64,000 nt of DNA from Daphnia pulex (Eukaryota > Arthropoda > Branchiopoda > Diplostraca > Daphniidae), in contig NC_060024.1 of NCBI RefSeq assembly GCF_021134715.1, positions 9,424,001 to 9,488,000 on the forward strand. The letters are read 5' to 3'. Shown here piece after piece: positions 50,550 through 62,800 of this stretch. Each line of letters starts with the position of its first letter. Within the stretch, counting starts at the first letter, position 1. Below the pieces are notes generated by a model. It made no database searches and was not told where the DNA came from. It was given only the letters and a program-made list of their open reading frames with translations. The position numbers were made by a program, and so were the translations under genes.

Positions 50550-53500
50550 TCAGTATGTGTTCTCTTTGTTCGCTGGCAGAGCCCCGATGGAATGACTCCA
50601 GAAGACAGGTTCTCCGTGTAAGCAAACATTTTCGGGATCAGTCGACAGCCATTGTTCAAGCAATTCGCAAACCTCATTTGTCTCCGGTTCAGTACATCGC
50701 CCGGCAGCAAGTCGCGCAGCTTCAGACTAAAACAAGTGAATAAATGAAAACAAACAAGCAAAAATAAACAAACACTTGCGCTAGTTTACCTTCAAGTACA
50801 TGATTATCTGACCAGGACGACAACTTTCCACAGTACTGCCGTCTTTTGTGACTTGACGTAGGAGATTTCGGACGTCGTTTAAATCGAATCTTTGGACATT
50901 TGCAGGGACTTGATACACCACAACGCCAGCATCGTCAGAGTCTGCAATTTCAAGTTCAGAAGGAAATGTAGCGATTCAAGCGATTAAGTAAATACGAGGA
51001 AGCTATTCAAGAGCCATACCAACACCCAGACGAATTCCGACGCCGTTGGCGACGACCCGAGAATCAGTGATAGTCCGAGTTGTAGCAGTTTCCCACTCGC
51101 TTGGTAAACTTAGGAGTTTTCTCCAGCCCATAAGGTCTCCAAAGGTTCTAAATTAAGAAAATTCAAATTAATCAAATCAGTGATTATAATAAACAAACAT
51201 TTCACTATCGTCGCTTCATTGTATACTTTTTATCGATCAACATGGGATTGTTAACAGTCCTCGACGGAATGACGTGTTCATTGACGAGTCGAGTGTAAAG
51301 TATCATCTCGTAAAGTCGAGTGAAATTGACGGCCATGACGTCATTTCTGTTGGAACAAAGCCAACTACCGCTTTCGATTTTCTTCAAGCAGAACCACTGA
51401 TCTTTAGTCTTTAATTGGGAAGATTCGAGCGACTGGTTCAAAATGTCCATGGAAAAGTCAATGTTACTTGACGTTCTTTTAGGAGGTGGGGCAGATGCAA
51501 CTACACTTCTGCTTGGAGTTCTTTCAGTCCGAATGACGGGTGTCTGTGAGCCGAGCAAATAGCGATCTAAAGAAGTATTGCTCATAGATGATTTTTTTGG
51601 CGTTCGAAGCTTGTTCCTAGTTTGTTTTGTTTTTTCAAATTTTAAACAAACTATATGTGAAGAGAAGGCATTTAGGTACAAGCATATTAAGAGTAATTAC
51701 GCATTATAACGTTGCTTGTTGGTTTCGGATCTCATTTCGTATTTCTCCCGACTGTTTTTATCAAGGTTTTTCCATCCGTTATTCAAATTCTGCGACAACT
51801 CAGTAAAGCTCATCGTTGGATCTTGAGAAAGAACTAACAAAAAAAGGGATATAGTAAAAAATCGATCAAAGTACATTAATATTTTCGGATTTTTACTTTC
51901 GTTTCTCACGTCTTTGCAGTATTCACCAAATGGATCTGCTGGAATTTTTCGAACTCTTCCATTCACAGTCTCTAAAAGGGAAGGTGATGAACCAACGATT
52001 CTCGACGTTTCCATTGTCTCAATTAGCTTCGGCTTCTTAGCTAGATTGCCTAAAACTGGAGGATCCGATAGTCGCTTGGCCAAGTGTGGCTGTCCTCTTA
52101 GCACCTGTATCGCCTATTCGAAAACCAAATTTTTCCAATTACTCTTTTACTCAACACAATAGATAAATCTCTTGGTTAACTTACATGAACAATTTGTCCA
52201 TCCGAATTTGTTGCTAGTCCCCTGCTCCACTGATCAGAGCCAATCGCTATGATTTCAGGTTCATTAGAAGCGGATTCATTCGTTTCGAAGCTTTCCTTTT
52301 CTACTGGGACCTGAAATGGTTCGTCAAATCCACGAAACAAACAATCGTCTTCCGGAAAACCATCAACGGAGTCAATTCGGGTTGATTCAAGTTGACGAAA
52401 TCCAATTTGTGAATCAAAAGTGGTTTCAAACTGGGTATGAAGAGGAGCTTGAGTATGACTTTTGTGTTGATCCTCCAATACAGTTTCTTCCACCATTCGC
52501 ACCTCCGTCACGTCTGGGTTAACCGCTAAAGTGCTGTTCTCGCATTCAGCTGTCTGCAAATTAACTTCCGTTGGCTTCTCGGCAACCAAATTTGTTCCTA
52601 GAATGTCGGAAACCCGTTTTCTTATTAACTCGAGGACTTCACCCTACAAAAAAGTATATTAAAAATGGGATCTCCATTATAATTTACAAGTCCGATAAAA
52701 TCTTACTTGCCGTTTCAACAACACTTTAGTTTTGTTGGGTTCTACATTGACATCCACTTCGTCTCCTGGGAACTGTAGCGAAACGATGAATATTGGATAA
52801 ACTGCCGACTTTTGATCACCATCCCGAATGAATCCGTAAAGCTCTTTCATCAGCTATAAACAAATACTACTGTAAACTATCGAGTAACTTCGAATATGTA
52901 AAACCTCACCTTTTCAATGTCTTTCGAAATAACAGGACGTTGGTTGATGAAGGTGAAACAACGATCAGGACGATTTCGATAACAAATTTCTAAAGGAGCA
53001 GTCCTTTTAGGAACCACTAACACCATTTGTATCTGTGATGCGACATCAAGGCAATAAAAAATAGGAAAAACACAATGAAATAACAGAGTTATTTACCACC
53101 TCATCTTCGCTGATGAATTCCATGTTAGAACAAATTTCGTGACCCAGTGTTTGACGAATGTTTGCTGTAAAGTCGGTGGCTCGATTCTTTTGCCAGATCA
53201 AACTGTGGTCGTGGTGAAGACTTAGGTGGAGTTCGGGATGAATCAATCCGTAACTGAGAAGGAGTTCTTCAACTTTAATCAGCTCATCTTTTTTTCTTTT
53301 TGGAGTTTGATAATATTGTTTGCGAACAGGAATATTCCAGAAGAGTGACGTCATGACGACTAAAGTGCCTTGACTCAAATGAGACGGTTTCACATCCACC
53401 ACATCACCATTACTGTCCATAGTATAGGTTGAAGCCACTGGATCTTCAGCCGTTTTAGTCGTAACCGACAATTTGGCTACAGCACAAATGGCAGCTAATG

Positions 53501-53872
53501 CTTCACCTCTAAATCCATAAGTTGAGAGAGCTTCCAAATCTTGATGCTGACTAATTTTGGATGTGTAATGAGGCAAAGCCATCTTCAAAACATTTTCTTT
53601 ACTAACTCCTGACCCATTATCTGTTACTTCAATCTTGCTAAGACCACTGTTTTCCTAAAAAAGTTCAGATAAAAAAAAGGTCAGATATTTAATTAGTTGT
53701 TCATTTATTTAATATTAGTTACCAGTTTAACTCTTACAACAGTAGAGCTTGCATCTAGGGAATTTTCAACCAACTCTTTTACTATGTTGCAGACAGAAGT
53801 CGCTATTTGTGTTGCAGTTATCAGTTGCACGGTACTGGGTGGAAGTTCTGAGATGATCTTTTTCTCAACCAT
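50550..53872 (-). CDS. PMS1: DNA mismatch repair protein PMS1 (MutL homologue with HMG box)
   Basis: Nuclear MutL-family ATPase that pairs with MLH1. Exons: 53872-53723, 53654-53097, 53032-52910, 52853-52707, 52643-52185, 52104-51897, 51833-51701, 51616-51227, 51147-51020, 50941-50790, 50726-50550; 2625 nt, 874 aa. The N-terminal GHKL ATPase (about 1-330) shows KELVENSLDAS (catalytic Glu33), DNGSGV and YGFRGEAL. A variable linker follows. Residues about 533-592 form an HMG box (PADPFGEYCKDVRN ... REKYEMRSETNKQRYN), diagnostic of PMS1 rather than PMS2 or MLH3. The C-terminal dimerisation region ends near VCLHGEPVFW. The DQHA(X)2E endonuclease motif was not found, as in human PMS1 (932 aa). The start is 0.8 kb from the divergent cyclophilin gene. 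A donor 45 nt beyond the HMG-box exon end and an in-frame stop forced the choice of acceptor at 51616. Confidence 0.95.
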
Positions 53873-54674
53873 TTTGTTCAAGTTTTTTGTTTAAGCACTA
53901 AGGATATGAAAGCATATTGGTTATTAGTGGTGGATTAGGTCAATCAAAAGCAAATCAATTATCAAAGTATCAGGATTAAATTTTAATTTAACTCAACAAT
54001 TTTCACTGCTGACACATTAGACAATGCTTGAACTATGTTTTAGAAAGTCTGCTACAAATACTTCAAGATTTTTACTGGACTAAAGTCAGAAGAAATGGAG
54101 CAGTAGATTGTAATTTATTGCAAACATTGTCTGAACTCTGGAAGCAAATAAATAGTGTAGTAAAAATCTTTTTTTTTTCTGCTATGGATGTTCTATTCCC
54201 TCCATTTTTGTTTTTTGTTTGCCTCTATTTTTGTCTAAAATCATAATGTAAAGTAACCTTTTTGAAAGTTGAGAAGTTTAGCAAGCTATTATAAATAGTA
54301 GTGACAAATACTTTAGCTTTTCCCGAGATGGACATAAAATTGTTTTGTACACAAGTGACAAGAACTCTTTCGAAAACAGACTACCGCCATTAATTTACAC
54401 AGGCTGTGTTGCCAATATGTGGTAATAAATGACAATATTTTTCACTTTTCACAAGCTGTTCTTCGGCTTAGGGCAACTTCAATGCTTGGGCATTACTAAT
54501 TTTGTCGTGGCCAAAAAAATCCAAGTTTTTCCATTCGAGATTTTCAATTTCACTTGACTTGACAATAGTATTCTAAATTACAGATAAGGTTATTTCAGAG
54601 ATAAATTTCATTCAGTGGTCTTTACGGTTTTTCAACTTGCTGATTCTGATTTTGTGTTTTAGGTAGTTCAAAAA
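53873..54674. promoter_or_regulatory. Divergent intergenic region between PMS1 and the SR-cyclophilin
   Basis: About 0.8 kb shared by two head-to-head genes. TCAGT at 54612-54616 could be the initiator of the cyclophilin gene. TTTTAG just upstream of its ATG (acceptor near 54661) could instead mark a 5'-UTR intron. No clear TATA box was seen for either gene. Confidence 0.4.
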
Positions 54675-57600
54675 ATGACGGAAGTGAAGAGTCACAAACC
54701 TCGATGTTTTTTTGACATCGAGATCGGCGGTATTGCAGCCGGTCGGATCGTAATGGAACTTTTCAATGACATCGCACCAATCACGTGTGAAAATTTTAGG
54801 TCTCTTTGTACAGGAGAGAAAGGCATTGGAAAGGTGTGTTATCTATTCGATATAATGTTTTCAACTATTAAGTGGTTTATTGTTGCATTTATTCTTCAGA
54901 CTACAGGAAAACCACTTCATTATAAGGGAATTGTATTTCATCGTGTTGTCAAAGATTTTATGATCCAATCAGGGGACTTCTCAAACGGAAATGGAACTGG
55001 AGGGGAATCAATTTATGGCGGAACTTATGAAGGTGTGTATTTCGTTACGACAGTAATGACATTCAAGAGTAATTTATTACATTTATTGCTTAGATGAGGA
55101 ATTTGTTAAAAAGCATGAGCAACCCTTTCTTTTATCCATGGCCAACAGAGGAAAGGATACAAATGGTTCTCAGTTTTTCATGTAAGACATTTTGTTTCTA
55201 TTATTCACTTACGTTAGTTGTCAACCATTTTGATAAAAATGAAAATTGTCATGAATTATGCTCTATTCATTAGTTGCAAATTCATTCATGTGTGTAAGTT
55301 AATTAAGGAGAAAATTGGTTACAGTGGAAAGGGAGTTCTTTACAAGATGATGATCCAGTTCAATCTAACCCTCCCCTACATCCATGGGCACTGTATTTTT
55401 CTTTGAATTTTTGTGTCATTGGCAGAACTACCCAGCCTTCACCTCATTTGGACAAGTAAGTTGGAACAAATTTTCCTCTATCTCTGCAAGTACTTTAATT
55501 GATTGTTGCTTTTTGTTTGTTTAGTATTCACGTTGTGTTCGGTCACATTATTTCTGGTCAAGCAGTAGTGAAACAAATTGAGGGTCTACCGGTGGACAGA
55601 CGGAGTCGACCATTGCAAGATGCTAAAGTTGTGAATTGTGGAGAACTTGTTCCTAAGGCCAAGCCGAAAGGTATTTTATTACAAAGAAGTTTGAATTTAT
55701 TCAAATTACTTAAATCAATTTTATAATTTCAGAGGAGAAGAAAAAGCGCAAGGTTTCTGTTTCCAGCGAAAGCAGTAGCGCCAGTAGCAGCAGTAGTAGT
55801 GAATCCGACAGCTCTATAGAGGAAGGAGAGGTTAAAAAAGAGAAAAAAACGAAGAAAAACAAGAAGAAAACATCTAAAAAGGACAAGAAGAAAAAGAGGT
55901 TTTCTTTATTTTTTGGTTTATTGTTGCTAAGCAGTTACCAACAATTATTCTCTAATGGTCAGATCAACGAGTGGTGACCAAGGGGAAAAATCCGATCAAG
56001 AACTTGAAGGGCTGCCTCATCCATTGGTGACGCTCTCGAAAATTAACCCCGACGAAATCCCCGAGGTTCCGTCTAATCGCTATCTTTATCGAGGTGAAAA
56101 AAAGAATGATGACGCAGATTCGAAAAAGAAGGGTAATAATGATGAAGATGAAAGAGGAAGGGAGAAACGACGTGCCCAAATACGTGGACGAACTAAAAGC
56201 GGCAGGAAAGTCAAGGGACGAGGATCACTGGTAATGCCATTTAAAAAAAAACTTCCTTAATTTTGAACTTATATAAATCTTTCGATAATACAGCGGTACC
56301 GGACCCCTTCGCGTAGTCCGTCTCGGAGCCCAACTCCCCCTCATTGGCGTTATGAACAACGCAAAACAATTTCAATGAAGGAATTTGAGGTACAAAATCC
56401 AAACAAATTTTTTTATTTTTCAGTTTTAACATCTTTTGTTTGTTTATTAATAGCACCGTGAAAAGGAAAGGAAAAAACGAGACGATGAATTAAAGAAACG
56501 TGAAGAAGAAAGAAAGAAGCGCCACGCTGAAAGGGAACAAGCAGAAAGGCAGAAAGTTCTTCAACGGGAATTGGAAGAAATGGAACAGCAACTCAATATA
56601 AAAGTGTAAGTTTGAGTTTTTGTGTTGTGTTAAAGCAGTAGAATTCACAGTGTCTTGTTTTGTGTAGCCCTTCAGAAAACAAGGAAACAAACAACGGCAC
56701 TTCTGTTCCAAAGGAGAACGAGAATAAAGCTGAAGAAAATTTGTCGATCGCTAAACCTGACAAAGAATCAAGTGGAGCTGTTGATTTTGACCTTGCACTT
56801 GATTATGAAGAAGATGCCCCTCATTCTGAAAACGAAGGAGAAATCAAAGAAGATGCGAACGTTAAAACTATTCAACATTCCCAGCCAAAGCCCAAAGAAG
56901 ACGCTGAGTCGTCGGACGACAGTTCTGGTCAAGGTAATTATAACTTTGTGCACTTATTCTTGGAAGTGATGTCGTCATTGTTTTTTTGTTTTATAACCCA
57001 AAATGGACAATTCAATTTGTCAATTTGTTAAGGATTAGGATCGGATACTTTAGAGAAGCTTCGAGGCAGGAGTCGTTCGGAATTACCTAGTCCTGAAAGT
57101 GAAGACATCTCTCGGAGGCGTGACTCACGAAAAGGACAACAATTGCCCGTAACTGGCCTTAGTAGCTTAGCCAAAACATACGCTGACGAAGAAGCTGCTG
57201 CTGCAGCAGCAGAAAACAGTAAACCAGCAGCTCCGGCCACCAAGGTCGCCGAGGAGAAGGTTTCAGCAGAGATTGTTTTGGCACCTCAGACAAAAGACAA
57301 CAATCAGCAGGCCAAAGGAGGCGCGGTCAAGGAGGCGGTGGAGAAAGACAAAGACAGCGGCAACCATTCCAGCAAGGATAAACAAACGGTAAAAAACTTT
57401 CTTATTCGTCTAAGAAATTGTTTATCTTCTTCACCGCATAAACAAAAAACGACTTGAATGTGCAAAAGTTAATACATTTTTCTGAACACTTTTATGCTAC
57501 TTTTAGGATCGCCGTAGGAGTCGTTCTCGTGACAGGCGTGATTCACGTGAACGTGATAAGCACCACCGTGATTCAGATAGGCGTAGGAACGATAGACGCC

Positions 57601-57683
57601 GATCGCGATCACGCGATAGATCCCGCAGGGATCATAACAAGAGAAGCCGTTCGAGATCCCATGAACGCTCAAGAAGACGCTAA
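54675..57683 (+). CDS. Nuclear SR-cyclophilin (PPIG/NKTR/Moca-cyp type peptidyl-prolyl isomerase)
   Basis: Peptidyl-prolyl cis-trans isomerase with an SR-rich tail, expected in nuclear speckles and linked to pre-mRNA splicing and RNA polymerase II. Exons: 54675-54833, 54900-55032, 55094-55181, 55426-55455, 55525-55670, 55733-55898, 55963-56230, 56294-56389, 56454-56605, 56668-56933, 57033-57388, 57507-57683; 2037 nt, 678 aa. The cyclophilin domain fills about residues 9-175, with [22 protein letters not shown] and HVVFGHI. The Trp that binds cyclosporin in cyclophilin A is His here (HLD), as in other SR-cyclophilins. The tail has Lys/Ser/Glu tracts, an [15 protein letters not shown] segment like that in the PPIG/NKTR group, a charged coiled coil ([20 protein letters not shown]) and an RS/RD-rich end. 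The fourth exon is only 30 nt. The gene converges on SDHAF3, with 145 bp between stop codons. Confidence 0.94.
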
Positions 57684-57828
57684 AATCGTGGAATTACAAA
57701 ATTTGAAGTCACTTGACCCTGAAGTTACACAGAAATACAAGAATCAGAACACTATCTTTCATTATATTAATTCAGAAATCAGTACTAGAGGGGAAAATAT
57801 GTACAATTTGTTTAGAAATTGGAACATG

Positions 57829-58406
57829 TTAAAATTTTTTAGGCAGTATATCATCCTCAATTGAATCTACTTTGGGTTTAATTGCTTCTTGCATGAGTTC
57901 GTGCAATTGGGAAATCTGGTCGTCTTTGAATAAGTCAAGTTCTTCTGGAGTGAGATGTTTGCCTAAAGCAGGAGTTTGTTTTTTCAACTGGCTCACATTC
58001 AGCTGCTTTGCAAGGGTAACTGCATAATCCTAAATTTTTTTTAAATTTTCTATAAAATGTAACAAAATTTACATAATCTTTTTTGAACAGTACCACCCAT
58101 CCAGTCATGAATTGATTAACTTCCTGTGGTTGGCATGTCTTGTGACGTTTGAACTCATCTTTGACGTACTACAAGAACAAAAGACAAATATGGTTAATCC
58201 TGATAAATTTCAGGTAATAATGTTGCAATTCACAACAGTATTATAGAAATCTAATTGTAGAAAGCACAAAAGAACAGAAAAACTTTTACTTGATCACCAA
58301 TCGCTTTTATCTCCAAAGGTAATCCCCGATGAATCCGAAGTATGGTTTTATACAACAAACGAACTCGTTGAACATGAGTGAACGCGGTAGATGTAGCACT
58401 AGCCAT
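57829..58406 (-). CDS. SDHAF3: Succinate dehydrogenase assembly factor 3 (SDHAF3/ACN9, LYR family)
   Basis: Mitochondrial matrix chaperone that protects and matures the iron-sulphur subunit of complex II. Exons: 58406-58290, 58168-58094, 58029-57829; 393 nt, 130 aa. The tripeptide is LYK (RLLYKTILRIHRGLP) where the family usually has LYR. The family block GDQYVKDEFKRHKT spans the first junction, and a conserved helix pair follows (NQFMTGW, DYAVTLAKQL). Length is normal for the family (about 125 aa). The N-terminus is short and Ser/Thr-rich, compatible with mitochondrial import. The ATG at 58406 is the only reasonable start. The gene is tail-to-tail with the SR-cyclophilin; the close spacing suggests overlapping 3' UTRs (inference). 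Confidence 0.94.
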
Positions 58407-59861
58407 TTTTAAATTATGTAACAAAGTTCCTCTAGGGTACAGGGGAGTTCTTCAAGATATCAAGTTGTAAACAATCCAATATGTTTACTACTTCTCATCA
58501 CTTGCATCAGAATCGTCTGTAGTGAAGACAGTGTTGCCTTCAACTTCATAACACGCGTCGATGTGTAACAACTAACAATCAGCAAGTTTTCTTCTATTTA
58601 TCTATTTTTGTACTCGCGGAATGCGATCTGGTACATCTCTTTTAATCACCAACTAATTTAAAAGTCCTTCACCGTTGCCTTTTGATTGCTGTAAATTATT
58701 TACACGTCCGTGCGCCCGTACATTCATAACTTTTTCCACTCCTTACACGTTTTCGTTCAACGAATGCAGTTTTTCGCGTATATTCTGGTAAATCTCAAAG
58801 CGTTGAAGTAATATCTTTAAGTTTTTTTTTAAAACTATGTTATTTTGTGCTTCATCACATTCAACTGTCATCAAAGGTGAGTTGTCAACATTTGCCACAT
58901 CTTAGAAACGCTATGGCAACAGCAGTTGGGGCTGTTTCCTGAGAAACCGGGACCGGGGTCGTCAACGTTTCCAACAGTCTTTTAAAAATGCAATACGTAG
59001 TAACTTTTTTTTCCAAAACGATGTGAAACGAAGCTGTCAGTAGGGTCACATCTGGTCTCCCTACATTCACACTAACAACATCACCACGTATAGCCCCTAT
59101 ACACGTTTAAAACGACTATTTCGGTGATTTGGAACAGAATAACGCCTCATACGATATAGATGCAGTGCCCTTTGGAAGATTATGCTTTATAAGACTTTTT
59201 CCGGAAGTAAGCATATTTTATTTCATAGTTTTAGTAGGCTAAAACCTTTTCGAACGATTCTATATATCTTTTATCCAAGGTTCTAGCAAACTACACGGTG
59301 GGTGGGATATGAATATTTCATAATATTCCGCGCGCGTTGGCTTGGTTACATGCGAGGACTATATCGGTAACGAACACGCCCCTTCTTGCAACGTCGTTGA
59401 AACAAATAGGATGATCTTTCCGTTTTAAATATAGGCAATGTCTGCGCTTGCGCCGTTGGCCTAAAGAAAAGAGGGAAAAGATTTTTTCGTTTTCTCATAT
59501 ACACGTTCAACTTGGGTGACATCTCCTCTATACGTTTTCCTATCTGCTGGGCAGTTATAAGTGGAAACAGCAAGGATACAGAACGCAAATAGATATCGCT
59601 CTCTCTCTCTCTGCACTGTCTTCCCATGGAGTGCACCAGCAGCAGTGCCGCCGTTTGAATCATTTCTCCTGCTGCAACAATATTATTGCCATCGGTGACC
59701 GCGGTCAATAAATCAGTGGGGAAAACTCCATCGCAGTTATTGATGTCTGGGCGGAAGACGTTCATTCACAATTCATCTTCTCCCTGCCCGCTCGACTCTG
59801 TGTCGTGTTACTTTGACGTCGTAAAAATTTCATATCAGTGATATATACTTGCACCGTTGTC
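58407..59861. other. Intergenic region between SDHAF3 and the RASL12-like gene
   Basis: It contains the upstream regions of both genes, which diverge. Near the GTPase start, a TGACGTC motif lies at 59814-59820 and a TCAGT initiator-like site at 59835-59839, giving a predicted 5' UTR of about 25 nt. A CT repeat lies at 59598-59612. No coding block was recognised. Confidence 0.45.
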
Positions 59862-62800
59862 ATGAGTACGATACAATCTTCCATCTCTAAGCGGAATCTC
59901 CTCATGATGCGTAACAGAAGCGGATCTCAAGGAACCAACGAAGTCAATTTGGCTTTAATCGGAGAGCTCGGCAGCGGCAAATCAGGTCCAATTACATTCT
60001 ACCTAGTAGTAGTAATCAATACTATATACAGGCCATTGTTTTGCCCATTTGGGTTGGGCAGAATAGGAAGCAATAAGGCGGAAAGGTGAGCGAAAGAGGA
60101 GAGAGCGCAATTTCCGTGTCCGTAATAACAAACCGCATTCGATGCGCTGCACGGCGCGGTTTATTTTTCTAAAAATAGTCGAGTCCACACATTTTTACGC
60201 GTATTAGTCTTACGTCTATCTCCATATCACACGCTCCCTCTTTCAGCTTTCGAAAGCTTTTCTTCCGCGGTGTCTTGATGTTGTTTTTCCACACGTTTTA
60301 TGTTCTCTCTGATGGCGCTCGTTTCGACCCCTGCAGCAGACCTAACCAAACTATTAGACAACAAATAATAATCGTTTTGTGTTGTTCAAATAGCCCTGAC
60401 TGTGAAGTATATCACCCGCCGGTTTATCAACGAGTACGACCCAGAATTAGGTACTACTAGAATATCTACTGTAGTCTACCATCCGTTTATAACACAATTT
60501 AAAAAAAAAGAAATCCTGTCTGCAATTGCACCCCATCACATACGTAAAAATAGTACAGGATTTGTACATAAGATGTTGATATAATCGAGGTAGCTTTATT
60601 ATCTCGTTTCCTCCTTGTCAATTAGACTTAAAGATGTATATAGTTTTCCGATGAAAAAGACATAAATTTTCTGATCAGATTATTTTCGAAATGAAATATA
60701 TTTTGACGGAAAGAGGACACTTATTCCAAGCCGGAGCATGTCGACAATCAGGACATTTTGGTGAGGATTATGGACACGTGCGACAAAGAAGGCAAAGACC
60801 CCGAACGCTATTTGAAATGGGCTGACGGATACTTAGTAAGTCCTCATTTTAATTCATTATCGAATTTAATAAAAAATCTTAATTGTTTTCCTTCTTAATC
60901 ACAGGTAATATACAGCATTACACAGGTATGTGCAATTTAATAATTTAAGGTTTTCATCGCAAAATCAATTAATTGAGGAATTAATTTTTTATAGCGAAGC
61001 AGTTTTGAAACGGCGCAGAGGTATCTGGACGGTATAAGTCAACATTTAAGACTCACGACCACTTACGTAATGAGCTCATCATTTGAATATTAAAAAATTT
61101 ATCTTTTTCAATGATTTTCAAAGAAATTGTTCTATTATGCAATTAGGACGCCCCGCTGATACTTATTGGGAACAAAGTGGACCTGGAACGCTACAGGTAA
61201 GAAGCTAAAATGCGCCAGTTGAACGTCTTATTAGTTCTCGTTAAATCCCGCGGTTAATTGTGATTCGGGGACGTGAATTAGCAACCAATGTGCACCATTC
61301 CCTGCATAGCGTAGAGCTACTATAGTGAAAGACTGATAAATTGAGCATTCATTGTGTTGATTGTCGTAAATGAATCACTCACCGAACTCGTCTACGGTAT
61401 TTCGGGGGAGTACATACATTACGGAACGAGATGTCAACGTCAGTACAGAGAAGATATCAGTTTGTCTTTCGCGCAAATAGCTGCCCCAAATGACCAAGAA
61501 GGATGAGCAAAAGAGCTTATCTCAGTATAAAGTTTTGCCCGTGTAACCAACAGCTGTTCCACGTTTCTTGAACTTGTGCCAATTACCCTCCAGCAAAAAA
61601 AAAACACCTTTTAATGACATGTATCTATTATACTTTTTTGCGGGGCTCACCGTTATTACTCAGTCAAGTTGTTTGGTAGAGCCAATGAATTTGAACCATT
61701 TGAAACATCACAACAACAACGAATGGGGCATATAATGGAAATAACATTTGTATAATTTATTTCGGTTTATTCTTGACATCATCAGGACGGTAAGTAAACC
61801 TGAAGGTTCCAGTCTGGCTCATTTCTACAACGCTGCCTTCTTCGAGACTTCCGCGGCCGAAGAGTTCAGCTCCGTCGAGCGCGTTTTCCACGAAGCTATT
61901 CGCGGTAATTGGCTAATTTGAATAAACATTTGATATCCATTCAATTTTGAAGGAAAACAAAAAGCTATAATTCAAATATTTTTGGGGGGTTCACAGAAGT
62001 GATTCGCGAGCAGGAGCGCTACATGCCCATTCGCAGTTTGTATTTTGGCAATGAAGAGAGCAAAAGCGGCAACAGTTTCCTCACGCATATCGGTAAGTCA
62101 ATTAAAAATGAACCGTTCCGACTCGCGACAAAGAATTTTCTTCTATAAGGAATTGGTCTAGTTTCTCTCTTATATCTCGTAATCGCCCGGGCTATTTTAT
62201 TTATAAACCAATCTAGAAAAAAACAAAATTAATAACCAGTGACAGATTTATCACGTTTGCCCTGCGGTCTTCCCTTCTCTCTGTTGTATAATAATAGATG
62301 ATCGATTATCTGGGACTGGTGACAATTCGGCGACACTGCGGTCAAATCACGCAGTGTAGCAGCACAGCTCTACGTTTCGGCGCAGGCTCGTAGCTACTAC
62401 TGTTATAGCATAATTAAAAAAGAAGAGATTTGAAATCGTGCCAGAAAATGTGCGTCTGTTTTGTTTGGAAATATTGGCGAGCCCGTGATAAAAGTACCTT
62501 TGCTTGCTATCTCAACACGACATTTCACGCTGGAATGAATGTCTTCAAATGCCGGTTGGGGAGGCTTTGCGAGTGGGTGGGTGGGTGGGTCCCCCTAGTT
62601 GGCAAACGCCTCCTTTTGCATTCGTCGATTGCACAAGAGAGAAAATCCTGGTTCGGGAATTGAGCTGCTCTCGGGTTCTCTACTACCACGAGGTTCATTT
62701 ATAGAATCCCGACATGTTAAAGACGGGATTTTACGACACAGCCTCTGCAACCGCAGACGATAAATATGACTAATTTATTTCCTTGTTTTTGTTTACGTCA

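Noticed and set aside
51205..51681. Using the 5' end of the open frame 51681 as a PMS1 exon start
   Set aside because: An acceptor at TATAG near 51652 would break the frame from the preceding exon; the acceptor at 51616 restores it and gives NANKLRTPKK.
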